NCBI RefSeq assembly: GCF_946479975.1
Contig: NZ_CAMLIX010000188.1
Location: forward strand, 1 to 9,642
Direction: 5' to 3'
DNA from: an uncultured Flavobacterium sp.
GTDB taxonomy: Bacteria > Bacteroidota > Bacteroidia > Flavobacteriales > Flavobacteriaceae
Length of the DNA: 9,642 nt
Shown here one piece after another: positions 1 to 7,360 of this stretch. The notes beneath the pieces were generated by a model. That model made no database searches. It had not been told where the DNA came from and was given only the letters and a program-made list of their open reading frames with translations. Numbering within the stretch: the first letter of the stretch is position 1; each line of letters opens with the position of its first letter. The translations under genes were made by a program, and so were the position numbers.

Positions 1-221
<221 letters not shown>

Positions 222-250
222 TTATTTAATGTAATTTCACATCTTGATAA

Positions 251-277
251 CAAATATATATTGTACTATCGCAGTAC
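251..277 (-). promoter_or_regulatory. Candidate leuA promoter -7 box with overlapping dyad
   Basis: Read on the minus strand, 258-251 is TATATTTG, a full match to the Bacteroidota -7 consensus TAnnTTTG. It lies about 30 bases before the leuA start. A weak -33 match (TTTC instead of TTTG) sits 19 bases further upstream. Between the two boxes is a perfect inverted repeat, GTACT-N5-AGTAC, at 263-267 and 273-277, which is where an operator could act. The box match is seen; promoter activity and regulator binding are inferred. Confidence 0.5.
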
Positions 278-370
278 GAAATTCGTTTTAATGAAATTAT
301 ACTGTTCATAAAACGTTTTAAAGTCTATTAACTATTTTACAATCAATAAGTTACATTATTATTTTTTACA

Positions 371-1915
371 ATGGCTAACCATCAAAAAGATTTCTTATTT
401 GTTCTCATCAAATCACTTTCGAAATCAGAAAAAAGACAGTTTAAAATTTTTGCAAGCCGATTAGAGACGAGTTCAAACACAAAATTTATAGAGTTATTTA
501 ATATTTTAGATAAATCTGAAGTGTATGACGAAAAAATTATTCTCAAAAGTGGAGTCATACAAAAAGTGCAGTTATCTAACTTAAAATCATACTTATACAA
601 GCAAATTTTAGTTAGTATCCGCTTGAATATTCCGAGTCAGAACATTCGTTATCAGCTTCGCGAACAAATGGATTTTGCTGTTATTCTTTATAATAAAGGT
701 TTATATAAACAGAGTTTAAAGATCCTAGATAAAACCAAACAGCAGGCGCTGGAAAATGATGAAAAATATATGGCGTATGAAATTGTAGAATTCGAAAAAC
801 TTATCGAATCGCAATATATTACACGAAGTATTCAAGGCCGCGCTGATGAATTGGTTGTTCAGGCAAAGGAATTGAATTACAGAAATACCATTTCAAGTAA
901 ATTATCGAATTTGTCGCTTCAGTTGTACGGAATCATGCTTAAAACGGGTTACGTAAAAAGCGATGAGGAATACAAATATATTGACGATTATTTTAACAGG
1001 CATATTTCAAAGTTAGACGAAAGTAAATTTGGCTTCCGCGAAAAATACTGGTTTTACAACGCTAATTTGTGGCGAAGCTTTCTACTTCAGGACTTTTTAG
1101 CAAGTTATAAATATGCTTACAAATGGGTGCAATTGTTTTATGATAACCCAAGCATGATTTATCTGAATCCTGTATTCTTTTTAAAAGGAAATCATTATTT
1201 TTTAGAATCACTTTATATGTTGAAATATAAATCGAATTTCAAGAAATATTTGAATCTGATGGAACAAACTATTTCTGATCCAAAATTTCCGGTAAACGAT
1301 AATCTTGCTTCCTTGTCTTTTTTATATTTATACAATAACAAGCTGAATCTCCATATTTTAGCAGGAACTTTTGCTGAAAGTGAATATTTAATTCCTGAAA
1401 TTTTAAACAAGCTAAAAATTCATAACGAGCATCTTGACGAACACCATGAAATGTTGTTTTTCTATAAAATTGCTTCTATTTATTTTGGTATTGAAAAGTA
1501 TAACGAATGCATTAATTATCTGGATAAAATAATCAACAACAAGAACTTGACCATGCGCGAAGATCTCATGTGTTTTGCAAGATTATTGTCGTTGATCGCA
1601 CATTATGAATTAGGGAAAGATTATTACCTAGAGAATCATTTAAAAAGCACCTATAAATTTCTGCTGAAAATGAATGATTTACATGAAGTTCAGAAAGAAA
1701 TCATTAAATTCCTTAGAAATTTAATCAACTTTTATCCAGCTGATATCAAAAAGGAATTCAAAAAGATGCACGCGCGCTTTGTAGAACTTGAAAAGAATAC
1801 CTACGAAAAAAGAGCTTTCTTATATCTTGATATCATTTCTTGGCTGGAGAGCAAAATCGAAAACAGAAAAATTGCTGACATTATAAAGGAGAAAGCGAAA
1901 TTGAATAATCGTTAA
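371..1915 (+). CDS. Conserved hypothetical protein, all-helical with TPR-like repeats
   Basis: This 514-residue protein has no signal peptide and no clear membrane segment, so it is probably cytoplasmic. It is rich in Lys, Leu, Tyr and Asn and appears almost entirely helical. Helix pairs resembling tetratricopeptide repeats are visible at about residues 100-130 (FAVILYNKGLYKQSLKILDK), 360-392 (YKIASIYFGIEKYNECINYL) and 400-433. The N-terminal SLSKSEKRQFK segment reads like a conserved motif, but I cannot tie it to a named domain. No catalytic motif is apparent, so a scaffold or protein-interaction role is the most that can be inferred. It diverges from leuA across a 149-base gap, which may reflect shared regulation or simple proximity. 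The start MANHQKDFLF follows an A/T-rich leader without a Shine-Dalgarno sequence. A strong terminator follows the stop. I recall similar uncharacterised proteins in Flavobacteriia, but function is unknown. Confidence 0.85.
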   Translation: MANHQKDFLFVLIKSLSKSEKRQFKIFASRLETSSNTKFIELFNILDKSEVYDEKIILKSGVIQKVQLSNLKSYLYKQILVSIRLNIPSQNIRYQLREQMDFAVILYNKGLYKQSLKILDKTKQQALENDEKYMAYEIVEFEKLIESQYITRSIQGRADELVVQAKELNYRNTISSKLSNLSLQLYGIMLKTGYVKSDEEYKYIDDYFNRHISKLDESKFGFREKYWFYNANLWRSFLLQDFLASYKYAYKWVQLFYDNPSMIYLNPVFFLKGNHYFLESLYMLKYKSNFKKYLNLMEQTISDPKFPVNDNLASLSFLYLYNNKLNLHILAGTFAESEYLIPEILNKLKIHNEHLDEHHEMLFFYKIASIYFGIEKYNECINYLDKIINNKNLTMREDLMCFARLLSLIAHYELGKDYYLENHLKSTYKFLLKMNDLHEVQKEIIKFLRNLINFYPADIKKEFKKMHARFVELEKNTYEKRAFLYLDIISWLESKIENRKIADIIKEKAKLNNR

Positions 1916-1952
1916 AGCTTAAATTCCAATTTTAGAAATTCCAAATTCCAAT

Positions 1953-1992
1953 AAAAAAAGGCGTTAAGATCGTATTCTTAACGCCTTTTTTT
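1953..1992 (+). terminator. Strong intrinsic terminator, bidirectional
   Basis: A perfect 17-bp stem (1953-1969 with 1976-1992) closes a 6-base loop. The stem has a GGCGTTAAGA core and runs of seven A and seven T at its outer ends. It lies 37 bases after the stop of the 514-residue gene. The A/T symmetry means it could also terminate transcription arriving on the minus strand. Confidence 0.9.
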
Positions 1993-2114
1993 GTCATTTC
2001 GACGGAGTAGACTCGAGCGATAGCAAACAGGCGAAGCAAATCCCTAGTATTTACGCAACACAAAGACCAATCTGTTTAGAGTTTCGAGTGTGATTTCTCC
2101 TCCGTCGAAATGAC
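1993..2114. repeat. Dispersed palindromic element, copy 1
   Basis: The ends are perfect 15-bp inverted repeats (GTCATTTCGACGGAG at 1993-2007 and its complement at 2100-2114), extending to 16 bp with 1992 and 2115. The right arm, 2088-2115, matches 27 of 28 bases in a second element at 4885-4912, so this is a repeated family. The 122-base unit has no coding potential. The interior and the inner part of the left arm have diverged from copy 2. It begins directly at the end of the terminator hairpin. It could be a non-autonomous mobile element or a REP-like sequence; no target duplication is obvious. Confidence 0.8.
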
Positions 2115-2141
2115 ATACTTTATGCAAAGTTTACACGCAAC

Positions 2142-2174
2142 AAACCCGACAGGTTTTAAAAACCTGTCGGGTTT
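2142..2174. repeat. 15-bp perfect hairpin, probable repeat or terminator
   Basis: AAACCCGACAGGTTT (2142-2156) pairs perfectly with 2160-2174 around a 3-base loop. The palindrome ends in short T and A runs, so it could weakly terminate either strand. I recall the CCCGACAGG / CCTGTCGGG palindrome as frequent between genes in Flavobacterium, so it is probably a dispersed repeat. That recollection needs a genome count. Confidence 0.7.
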
Positions 2175-2184
2175 TCTAAACGTA

Positions 2185-2220
2185 AAAAATCCCAAACTCC
2201 ATTTGGAATTTGGGATTTTT
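2185..2220 (-). terminator. Intrinsic terminator of the M1 peptidase gene
   Basis: A 12-bp perfect stem (2185-2196 with 2209-2220, AAAAATCCCAAA and complement) has a further 3-bp inner stem after one mismatch. On the minus strand it ends in a run of six U residues and begins 19 bases past the peptidase stop. Position and shape fit a rho-independent terminator. Confidence 0.8.
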
Positions 2221-2239
2221 CATTTGGAATTTAAAAATT

Positions 2240-3895
2240 TCATTCAACAATATTAGAACTCGTAACATAGAAATTTTTATCAATTTCTAGTTTTCTTTCT
2301 TCATTCGTTGTATTGATTGACTGCCATTCTGTAGTTGGTTTCAGCATCGTTTCTACACCGTTTATTTTAACTTTAACCGGCATATCAAACTGAAAAACAC
2401 AATTAGTCCAGTGATATCCTAAGGTTCCATTTTTAAACATATATTCCAAAACCGGAATTTTAGTCGTTGTCAAGTATTGTGCATAAACTCTATTAAAGTT
2501 CATTCCTGATTGCTCATTAATATAATCTTCAATTTGTTTTGAAGTCACTGTCTGGTGATAAAAAGTCTTATTTAAACCTCTTAAAATCGATTTCCATTTG
2601 GCATCATCATTGATAATCTGACGAATGGTATGCAGCATATTTGCGCCTTTCGGATACATATCGCCTGAACCTTCATTATTTACGTCATAATTCCCAATAA
2701 TTGGTTTGTCGTTTTCAATGTTTTTTCTGCATCCAATTACATATTCTGCAGCTGCTTCTTTTCCGTAGTAATATTCAATAAAAAGACTTTCAGAATAGTT
2801 TGTAAAACTTTCATGAATCCACATGTCTGCAATATCTTTATACGTAATATTATTTGCAAACCACTCGTGTCCAGACTCATGAATGATTATAAAATCAAAT
2901 TTTAGTCCCCAGCCAGTCCCACTTAAATCTTTTCCTAAATAACCTTTTTTGTATTGATTTCCATAAGTTACAGAACTTTGGTGCTCCATTCCTAAGTACG
3001 GCACTTCAACCAATTTATAACTGTCTTCATAGAAAGGGTATGGTCCGAACCAATTTTCAAAAGCTTTCAGCATTTTTGGAGCATCTTTAAAATGTTCTTT
3101 TGCTAAAGCTAAATTATCTCTCAAAACATAATAATTACAATCTAAATTGCCTTTTTCTCCCTTAAAAACTTCAGAGAAATTAACATAATCTCCAATATTA
3201 ATATTTACGCCGTAATTGTTAATAGGATTTGAAACATACCAATTAAAGGTTTTAGTTCCGTCTTTTTCTTTTTTAACGCTTTTCAATCTTCCGTTAGAAA
3301 CTTCGGTTAAATCTCCTGGAACATTCACGCTTATCAGCATATTTTCTACTTCATCATACATATGATCTTTACACGGCCACCAAACACTCGCGCCTAAACC
3401 CTGACATGATGTGGCAATAAAATCTTTTCCGTTTTTATCTTTTTTCCAAGAAAACCCGCCATCCCACGGTGCTCTAACCGCTTCTTTTGGTTTTCCTCCA
3501 AATGAAATTATGATCTCTTTTGTATCGCCAACTTTTTGTTTTTCATTCAAAGTAATAAAGAAAGCATTTCCGTCTCTCTCAAACTTCAATTCCTTTCCGT
3601 TTTGCGTTACTTTTGTAATGTTCATTGGTTCTTGCAAATCAATCTGCATTCTGTTATTCTCTGTCAGAACCGTGTAACGAACTGTGTTTGAACCCGAAAT
3701 AGCTTTTTCTGCAGGATTTACTTTAACATCTAAATGATAATATTTTAAATCCCACCAAGCTCTTTCTTTGGTGATACTTCCTCTCAAAGTATCCTGATGA
3801 GTAAAAACAGTTTCTGACTTATTCAAAAGTCCTTGAGCATTGGCAGTAGAACCAACTAGAAAGGCGGTAAAAACGCCACAAAAGTATTTCTTCAT
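2240..3895 (-). CDS. Secreted M1-family zinc metallopeptidase (aminopeptidase-like)
   Basis: This is a 551-residue gluzincin. Residues 1-20 form a signal peptide ending ANA|Q, so the enzyme is exported to the periplasm or beyond. The zinc site is HESGH (H339, E340, H343) with the third ligand E362 in WIHESFTNY, the M1 spacing of HExxH-x18-E. Y414 in MYPKGANML fits the catalytic tyrosine. A beta-rich N-terminal domain spans roughly 45-240, the catalytic domain about 250-450, and a short C-terminal region follows. The exopeptidase signature GxMEN is altered: the sequence is LGMEHQ (301-306), with His where Asn is usual. That may be a subfamily trait affecting N-terminus recognition. No type IX secretion C-terminal domain is apparent. 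The likely role is cleavage of N-terminal residues from external peptides. The start is supported by the signal peptide. The gene stands alone, with its own candidate promoter and terminator. Confidence 0.92.
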   Translation of the reverse strand: MKKYFCGVFTAFLVGSTANAQGLLNKSETVFTHQDTLRGSITKERAWWDLKYYHLDVKVNPAEKAISGSNTVRYTVLTENNRMQIDLQEPMNITKVTQNGKELKFERDGNAFFITLNEKQKVGDTKEIIISFGGKPKEAVRAPWDGGFSWKKDKNGKDFIATSCQGLGASVWWPCKDHMYDEVENMLISVNVPGDLTEVSNGRLKSVKKEKDGTKTFNWYVSNPINNYGVNINIGDYVNFSEVFKGEKGNLDCNYYVLRDNLALAKEHFKDAPKMLKAFENWFGPYPFYEDSYKLVEVPYLGMEHQSSVTYGNQYKKGYLGKDLSGTGWGLKFDFIIIHESGHEWFANNITYKDIADMWIHESFTNYSESLFIEYYYGKEAAAEYVIGCRKNIENDKPIIGNYDVNNEGSGDMYPKGANMLHTIRQIINDDAKWKSILRGLNKTFYHQTVTSKQIEDYINEQSGMNFNRVYAQYLTTTKIPVLEYMFKNGTLGYHWTNCVFQFDMPVKVKINGVETMLKPTTEWQSINTTNEERKLEIDKNFYVTSSNIVE

Positions 3896-3945
3896 TATTT
3901 ACGAATTTAGAATAAATAAGACTATTAAACTAGCTTAATCTGTAA

Positions 3946-3953
3946 CAAATGTA
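3946..3953 (-). promoter_or_regulatory. Candidate -7 box for the M1 peptidase gene
   Basis: On the minus strand this reads TACATTTG, a full match to TAnnTTTG, 50 bases before the start codon. A partial -33 element (TTTA, 3977-3974) lies 20 bases upstream. The match is seen; activity is inferred. Confidence 0.45.
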
Positions 3954-4063
3954 AACATTCAGATCAAGTTTTTTAAATTTTTATCATTTACAGAAGAAAA
4001 AAATAGCGCTCAAATTGATTATTCTTCTCTATTTTAGTGGTTTTAATTTCTAGATTTCATTGT

Positions 4064-4762
4064 ATGAAAATCAAAGTTGTAGTTTCTTTTTTAATTGTGA
4101 TGTTCTCTACGATAGTAAATGCACAAAATATTCCCATTCATAAATCTATAACACAGATCAATATTGACGGTGATTTATCAGATTGGGAAACACCCTTTTT
4201 AGGTCCGTTTGTGGTGCATGATTCTGGAGAAAAAGCTACGCAGAATACTTTTGTTTCACTTTCGTGGAATGAAGAAAATCTATACATCGCCTACAATTGC
4301 ACCGATTCGAAAATTATTGGAAAGGCACAAAACAAAGATTCGCAGATTTTTTATACCGATGATCTAGTCGAAATTTTCTTAGATCCAGATGGAGACAGTA
4401 AAAATTATATTGAAGTTGGTGTAAATGCTTTTTCAACCAATTATGATTTACTTTTAAAATGCATTTCGACAGAATGCGGAGGCTGGAAAACAGCAATGAA
4501 TTTCGATATTGAAGGAATAGAAACCGTTAGTAAAATAAATCCCAAAGGTTATACTGTTGAAATTAAAATCCCATTCTCGAGTCTTGAAAAAATCAAAAAT
4601 GGCAATTTTAAAAAACCAGAAATTGGTACAAAATGGAAAGGAAATACTTTTAGAATTGATTACGGTAACACCATCGAATACCTTGCATTACAATATTATA
4701 AGACTCTGAAATTTGGATTTCATCAGCCAGCAGAGTTTGCTGTTTTTGAGTTTGTAGAGTGA
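4064..4762 (+). CDS. Secreted carbohydrate-binding family 9 (CBM9)-like protein
   Basis: I start this 232-residue protein at the ATG at 4064 because it opens directly with a signal peptide (MKIKVVVSFLIVMFSTIVNA, cleavage before Q21). A GTG start at 4037 would add nine residues ahead of it. The mature protein is a single beta-sandwich-like domain with CBM9-type hallmarks: INIDGDLSDW at 32-41, FVSLSWNEENLYIAY at 63-77, DDLVEIFLDPDGD at 99-111, YTVEIKIPFSSL at 163-174 and a C-terminal FHQPAEFAVFEF. Related domains bind carbohydrate ends or appear in secreted sugar-active enzymes. No hydrolase domain is attached, so it is probably a free-standing binding protein in the periplasm or outside the cell. 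It diverges from the peptidase gene, and both products are exported. A run of eight T follows the stop, without a good hairpin. The ligand cannot be read from sequence. Confidence 0.85.
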   Translation: MKIKVVVSFLIVMFSTIVNAQNIPIHKSITQINIDGDLSDWETPFLGPFVVHDSGEKATQNTFVSLSWNEENLYIAYNCTDSKIIGKAQNKDSQIFYTDDLVEIFLDPDGDSKNYIEVGVNAFSTNYDLLLKCISTECGGWKTAMNFDIEGIETVSKINPKGYTVEIKIPFSSLEKIKNGNFKKPEIGTKWKGNTFRIDYGNTIEYLALQYYKTLKFGFHQPAEFAVFEFVE

Positions 4763-4768
4763 TTTTTT

Positions 4769-4804
4769 TTGTTTAATCGTTTATACGGCTAATTGTTTAA
4801 TCGT
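4769..4804. repeat. 12-bp direct repeat
   Basis: TTGTTTAATCGT occurs at 4769-4780 and again at 4793-4804, a 24-base period, just after the CBM9-like gene. It is short and AT-rich; no function is evident. Confidence 0.6.
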
Positions 4805-4810
4805 AAAGTT

Positions 4811-4913
4811 TTGTCATTTCGACCGAAGGGAGAAATCACACTAGTATATAAACAAAAATTGGAATATACTTTGCGGAATTTCTTGTGTGATTTCTCCTTC
4901 GTCGAAATGACAA
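4811..4913. repeat. Dispersed palindromic element, copy 2 (possible bidirectional terminator)
   Basis: The left arm at 4811-4841 (31 bases) and right arm at 4885-4913 (29 bases) are complementary except for two single-base bulges in the left arm, around a 43-base centre. The arm sequence TTGTCATTTCGAC...GAGAAATCACAC is shared with the element at 1993-2114. It fills the gap between the convergent CBM9-like and hisIE genes and ends 8 bases before the hisIE stop. A long hairpin here would form in transcripts from either side. Confidence 0.85.
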
Positions 4914-4921
4914 GTTTGCGT

Positions 4922-5518
4922 TTATTTCTGACGTTTCTTTAAAACTTCAATAACATCATTCAATTGAAAACCTTTTGCCTGTAATAAAATCAAATAATGA
5001 AACAATAAATCAGCGCTTTCGCTAAGAAACAAATCGTCGTTATCGTCTTTTGCTTCAATAACCACTTCCACAGCTTCTTCACCAACTTTCTGTGCAATTT
5101 TATTGATTCCTTTTTCGAATAAAGAAGCAACATAACTTTTCTCAGAATCAGCATTTTCTCTTCTCGTTTTGATTGTATTTTCTAATTGAGAAATAAAACC
5201 ATAATTAGCCGAGTTTGGTTCTTGCCAACAGGTATCTGCGCCTGTGTGACACGTTGGCCCAACTGGTTTTGCCTGAATTAAAAGCGTATCGCCATCACAA
5301 TCATTTTTAATGCTTACCAATTCCAAAAAGTTACCACTCTCCTCGCCTTTTGTCCAAAGTCTTTGTTTGGAACGGCTAAAGAAAGTTACTTTTTGAGTTT
5401 CTATTGTTTTTTGAAGCGATTCTTCGTTCATATAACCCAGCATCAAAACATTTTTTGTTTCAGAATCCTGAATGATTGCCGGGATTAATCCGTGTGCGCT
5501 TTTGATATCTATTTCCAT
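4922..5518 (-). CDS. hisI: Bifunctional phosphoribosyl-AMP cyclohydrolase / phosphoribosyl-ATP pyrophosphatase
   Basis: This 198-residue fusion (HisIE) catalyses steps two and three of histidine synthesis in the cytoplasm: PR-ATP pyrophosphate removal and opening of the PR-AMP ring. The HisI domain covers about residues 1-105, with FFSRSKQRLWTKGEESG (46-62), the metal cluster DCDGD (73-77) and the cysteine set C74, C90 and C97 in GPTCHTGADTC. The HisE domain covers about 108-198, with its helical SYVASLFEKG and KVGEEAVEVVIEA (144-156) signature, the acidic nucleotide/metal site. All expected key residues are present and the length is normal for the fusion. It is the last gene of the his operon, 84 bases after hisF. 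ATG start. The palindromic element just downstream may end the transcript. Confidence 0.97.
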   Translation of the reverse strand: MEIDIKSAHGLIPAIIQDSETKNVLMLGYMNEESLQKTIETQKVTFFSRSKQRLWTKGEESGNFLELVSIKNDCDGDTLLIQAKPVGPTCHTGADTCWQEPNSANYGFISQLENTIKTRRENADSEKSYVASLFEKGINKIAQKVGEEAVEVVIEAKDDNDDLFLSESADLLFHYLILLQAKGFQLNDVIEVLKKRQK

Positions 5519-5602
5519 TTTAGATTTTTGATTTTAGAGTTTAGATATAGTTTTTAAACTCAAATTATTGGAATTTGGAATTTAAAAAATTGGAATTTCT
5601 TC
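5519..5602. repeat. hisF-hisIE gap with three TTGGAATTT copies
   Basis: TTGGAATTT occurs at 5568-5576, 5575-5583 and 5590-5598, just beyond the hisF stop. TTTTAGA-like sequence occupies the hisIE side (5521-5545). The same 9-mer recurs in the gaps at 1921-1951 (inverted), 2203-2232 and 7331-7360, so it is a local repeat family. Confidence 0.75.
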
Positions 5603-6358
5603 TCAAATTCTAACTTCTATATTGTTATTTTTTAATTCTTGTTTCAACGCTTTGATTTCAATTTCTTTGAAATGAAAAACACTCGCTGCCAAAGCGGCGT
5701 CTGCTTTTCCTTTTTTAAACGAATCTACGAAATGTTCTATATTTCCCGCACCTCCCGAAGCAATAATCGGAATATTTACTAGTTCCGAAAGTTTAGCCAA
5801 AGCTTCGTTTGCAAAACCATTTTTAGTTCCGTCATTATCCATTGAAGTGAACAAAATTTCTCCTGCACCACGTTCTGCTACTTCTACAGCCCAATCGAAT
5901 AAATTTAATTCTGTTGGCACTTTTCCGCCTACTAAATGTACAATCCATTGTCCGTCAATCTGTTTGGCATCGATTGCTACAACAACGCACTGACTTCCGA
6001 ATTTCTGAGCCAAATCGTTAATCAATTGCGGATTTTTTACTGCCGATGAATTGATCGAAACTTTATCTGCGCCGTTATTCAGCAGAATATCAACATCTTC
6101 TACAGATGAAATTCCGCCGCCAACTGTAAACGGAATATTGATTTTTTCCGCCACGCTACGCACCATATTTACTAGTGTTTTACGTCTTTCTTCGGTTGCT
6201 GAAATATCCAAAAAAACCAATTCATCTGCACCTTCAGCCGAATAAATTTCCGCCAATTCCACAGGATCTCCGGCATCGCGTAAATCAACAAAATTGACGC
6301 CTTTCACAGTTCTACCGTTTTTTATATCCAAGCAAGGTATAATTCTTTTTGCTAACAT
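5603..6358 (-). CDS. hisF: Imidazole glycerol phosphate synthase, cyclase subunit
   Basis: This 251-residue TIM-barrel enzyme works with HisH. It uses ammonia delivered through the barrel to turn PRFAR into imidazole glycerol phosphate plus AICAR, linking histidine and purine synthesis. The start [20 protein letters not shown] carries catalytic D11 and K19. The second catalytic acid is D130 in VVVAIDAK. The half-barrel phosphate loops TVGGGI (78-83) and IASGGAGN (199-206) and the motif [11 protein letters not shown] (171-181) are all intact, and the length is normal. The ATG at 6358 matches the family N-terminus exactly. The leader is A-rich, and a long imperfect palindrome ends 10 bases upstream of the start. 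hisH is two genes upstream, separated by hisA. Confidence 0.98.
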   Translation of the reverse strand: MLAKRIIPCLDIKNGRTVKGVNFVDLRDAGDPVELAEIYSAEGADELVFLDISATEERRKTLVNMVRSVAEKINIPFTVGGGISSVEDVDILLNNGADKVSINSSAVKNPQLINDLAQKFGSQCVVVAIDAKQIDGQWIVHLVGGKVPTELNLFDWAVEVAERGAGEILFTSMDNDGTKNGFANEALAKLSELVNIPIIASGGAGNIEHFVDSFKKGKADAALAASVFHFKEIEIKALKQELKNNNIEVRI

Positions 6359-6368
6359 TTTTTAGTTG

Positions 6369-6454
6369 TTTCACAGAGATTCACGAAGATTTTACAAAGA
6401 TTCACAAAGATTTTTTGTGAATCTTTGCGCTTTGCTTTGTGCATCTTTGTGAAA
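6369..6454. repeat. Long imperfect palindrome in the hisA-hisF gap
   Basis: A 12-bp perfect inner stem (6395-6406 with 6416-6427, CAAAGATTCACA and complement) surrounds a 9-base loop. Outer 12-base arms (6369-6380 with 6443-6454, TTTCACAGAGAT) pair with one mismatch. The intervening arms are CACAAAG-like repeats that pair only partly. The unit takes up 86 of the 100 bases of the gap. On the transcript the hairpin ends 10 bases before the hisF start and has no U-tract after it, so it is not a standard terminator. Confidence 0.8.
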
Positions 6455-6458
6455 TAGT

Positions 6459-7184
6459 CTATTTATTTAAAATATAATTTTCAAGTTGTTTTAGAGTTAT
6501 TCTACCTTCGTAAATCGCTTTTCCGATAATTGTTCCCTCACAACCCAATTCAGCTAATTTAGGCAATTCGTCGAAAGTTGAAATTCCGCCTGAGGCGATT
6601 AATTTTACTCCCTTTGCTTCAGCTAAAATTTTGCCGTATAAATCAAAACTTGGGCCTTCAAGCATTCCATCTTTAGCAATATCAGTACAAATTACGTACT
6701 GAATTCCTTTTGTTTGATAATCTTGAATAAACGGAACCAAATCTTCATTAGATTCTTCTAACCAGCCTGAAACTGCTATTTTTTCATCTTTGGCATCAGC
6801 ACCTAAAATAATTTTATCAGAACCATATTCAGCAATCCATTTTTCGAAAATTGCTCTGTTTTTTACGGCAATACTTCCTCCGGTAATTTGGTTTGCACCA
6901 CTTTCGAACGCAATTCTCAAATCATCATCTGATTTTAATCCACCGCCGAAATCAATCTTTAAACTGGTTTGAGATGCGATTTGTTCCAAAATTTTATAAT
7001 TGACAATTTTACTCGATTTCGCGCCGTCAAGATCTACTAAATGCAAATATTCGATTCCGTGGGCTTCAAATGATTTCGCCACTTCTAGCGGATTCTCATT
7101 GTAAATTATCTTCGTATCATAATCACCTTTGGACAAACGAACGCATTTTCCGTCAATGATATCTATGGCTGGTATTATTCTCAT
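6459..7184 (-). CDS. hisA: ProFAR isomerase (phosphoribosylformimino-AICAR-ribotide isomerase)
   Basis: This 241-residue TIM-barrel isomerase converts ProFAR to PRFAR, the substrate of HisFH, by an Amadori rearrangement. It is homologous to HisF. The start [17 protein letters not shown] includes catalytic D8. The second catalytic acid is D130 in ILGADAKD, and T167 and D168 lie in [10 protein letters not shown]. The phosphate loops IDFGGGLKS (77-85) and LIASGGIS (195-202) are present. Length and start fit the family. It lies between hisH and hisF in the usual order of the late his genes. The upstream gap (160 bases) is the longest in the operon and full of repeats. No defects are visible. Confidence 0.97.
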   Translation of the reverse strand: MRIIPAIDIIDGKCVRLSKGDYDTKIIYNENPLEVAKSFEAHGIEYLHLVDLDGAKSSKIVNYKILEQIASQTSLKIDFGGGLKSDDDLRIAFESGANQITGGSIAVKNRAIFEKWIAEYGSDKIILGADAKDEKIAVSGWLEESNEDLVPFIQDYQTKGIQYVICTDIAKDGMLEGPSFDLYGKILAEAKGVKLIASGGISTFDELPKLAELGCEGTIIGKAIYEGRITLKQLENYILNK

Positions 7185-7211
7185 TTTTTAATATTTTAGA
7201 TTTCTAATTTT

Positions 7212-7304
7212 AGATTTTAGATTATCCAAAATTGAAATTGATGTTTTAAATTTTAGATTTTAGAGTTCAGATTTTAGATTCTCCAAAATTGAAATTGATA
7301 TTTT
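7212..7304. repeat. 36-bp direct repeat in the hisA-hisH gap
   Basis: 7212-7247 and 7269-7304 match at 34 of 36 bases, a period of 57. Each copy begins with AGATTTTAGATT and continues into CCAAAATTGAAATTGAT. Further TTTTAGA units lie at 7194-7200 and 7251-7268. This is a local duplication in non-coding DNA. Confidence 0.8.
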
Positions 7305-7330
7305 GATTGATTTTTGATATTGCCTTTGAA

Positions 7331-7360
7331 TTGGAATTTGGAATTTATTTTTTGGAATTT
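7331..7360. repeat. TTGGAATTT repeats running into the hisH 3' end
   Basis: TTGGAATTT copies occur at 7331-7339, 7338-7346 and 7352-7360. The second overlaps the hisH stop codon (7345-7347), and the third encodes part of the HisH C-terminus. Confidence 0.7.

Larger units (their letters stand above)
1916..2239. other. Convergent intergenic region packed with hairpins and repeats
   Basis: This 324-base stretch separates two convergent genes and shows no credible coding sequence. In order it holds three AAATTCCAA copies (1921-1951), a 17-bp terminator hairpin (1953-1992), a 122-base element with inverted ends (1993-2114), a GC-containing hairpin (2142-2174) and a terminator-like hairpin at the peptidase end (2185-2220), with two TTGGAATTT copies at 2203-2211 and 2224-2232. 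Confidence 0.85.

Noticed and set aside
222..370. Leucine leader peptide or attenuator, and a promoter for the 514-residue gene
   Set aside because: No leucine-rich short frame or terminator/antiterminator pair is visible, and no good TAnnTTTG box was found on the plus strand (best is the weak TATTTTAC).
3411..3677. Plus-strand open frame of 88 codons within the peptidase gene
   Set aside because: It is antisense to conserved M1 coding sequence and shows no domain or start signal.
4037..4063. GTG start giving a nine-residue longer CBM9-like protein
   Set aside because: The extension precedes a complete signal peptide that begins naturally at the ATG at 4064.
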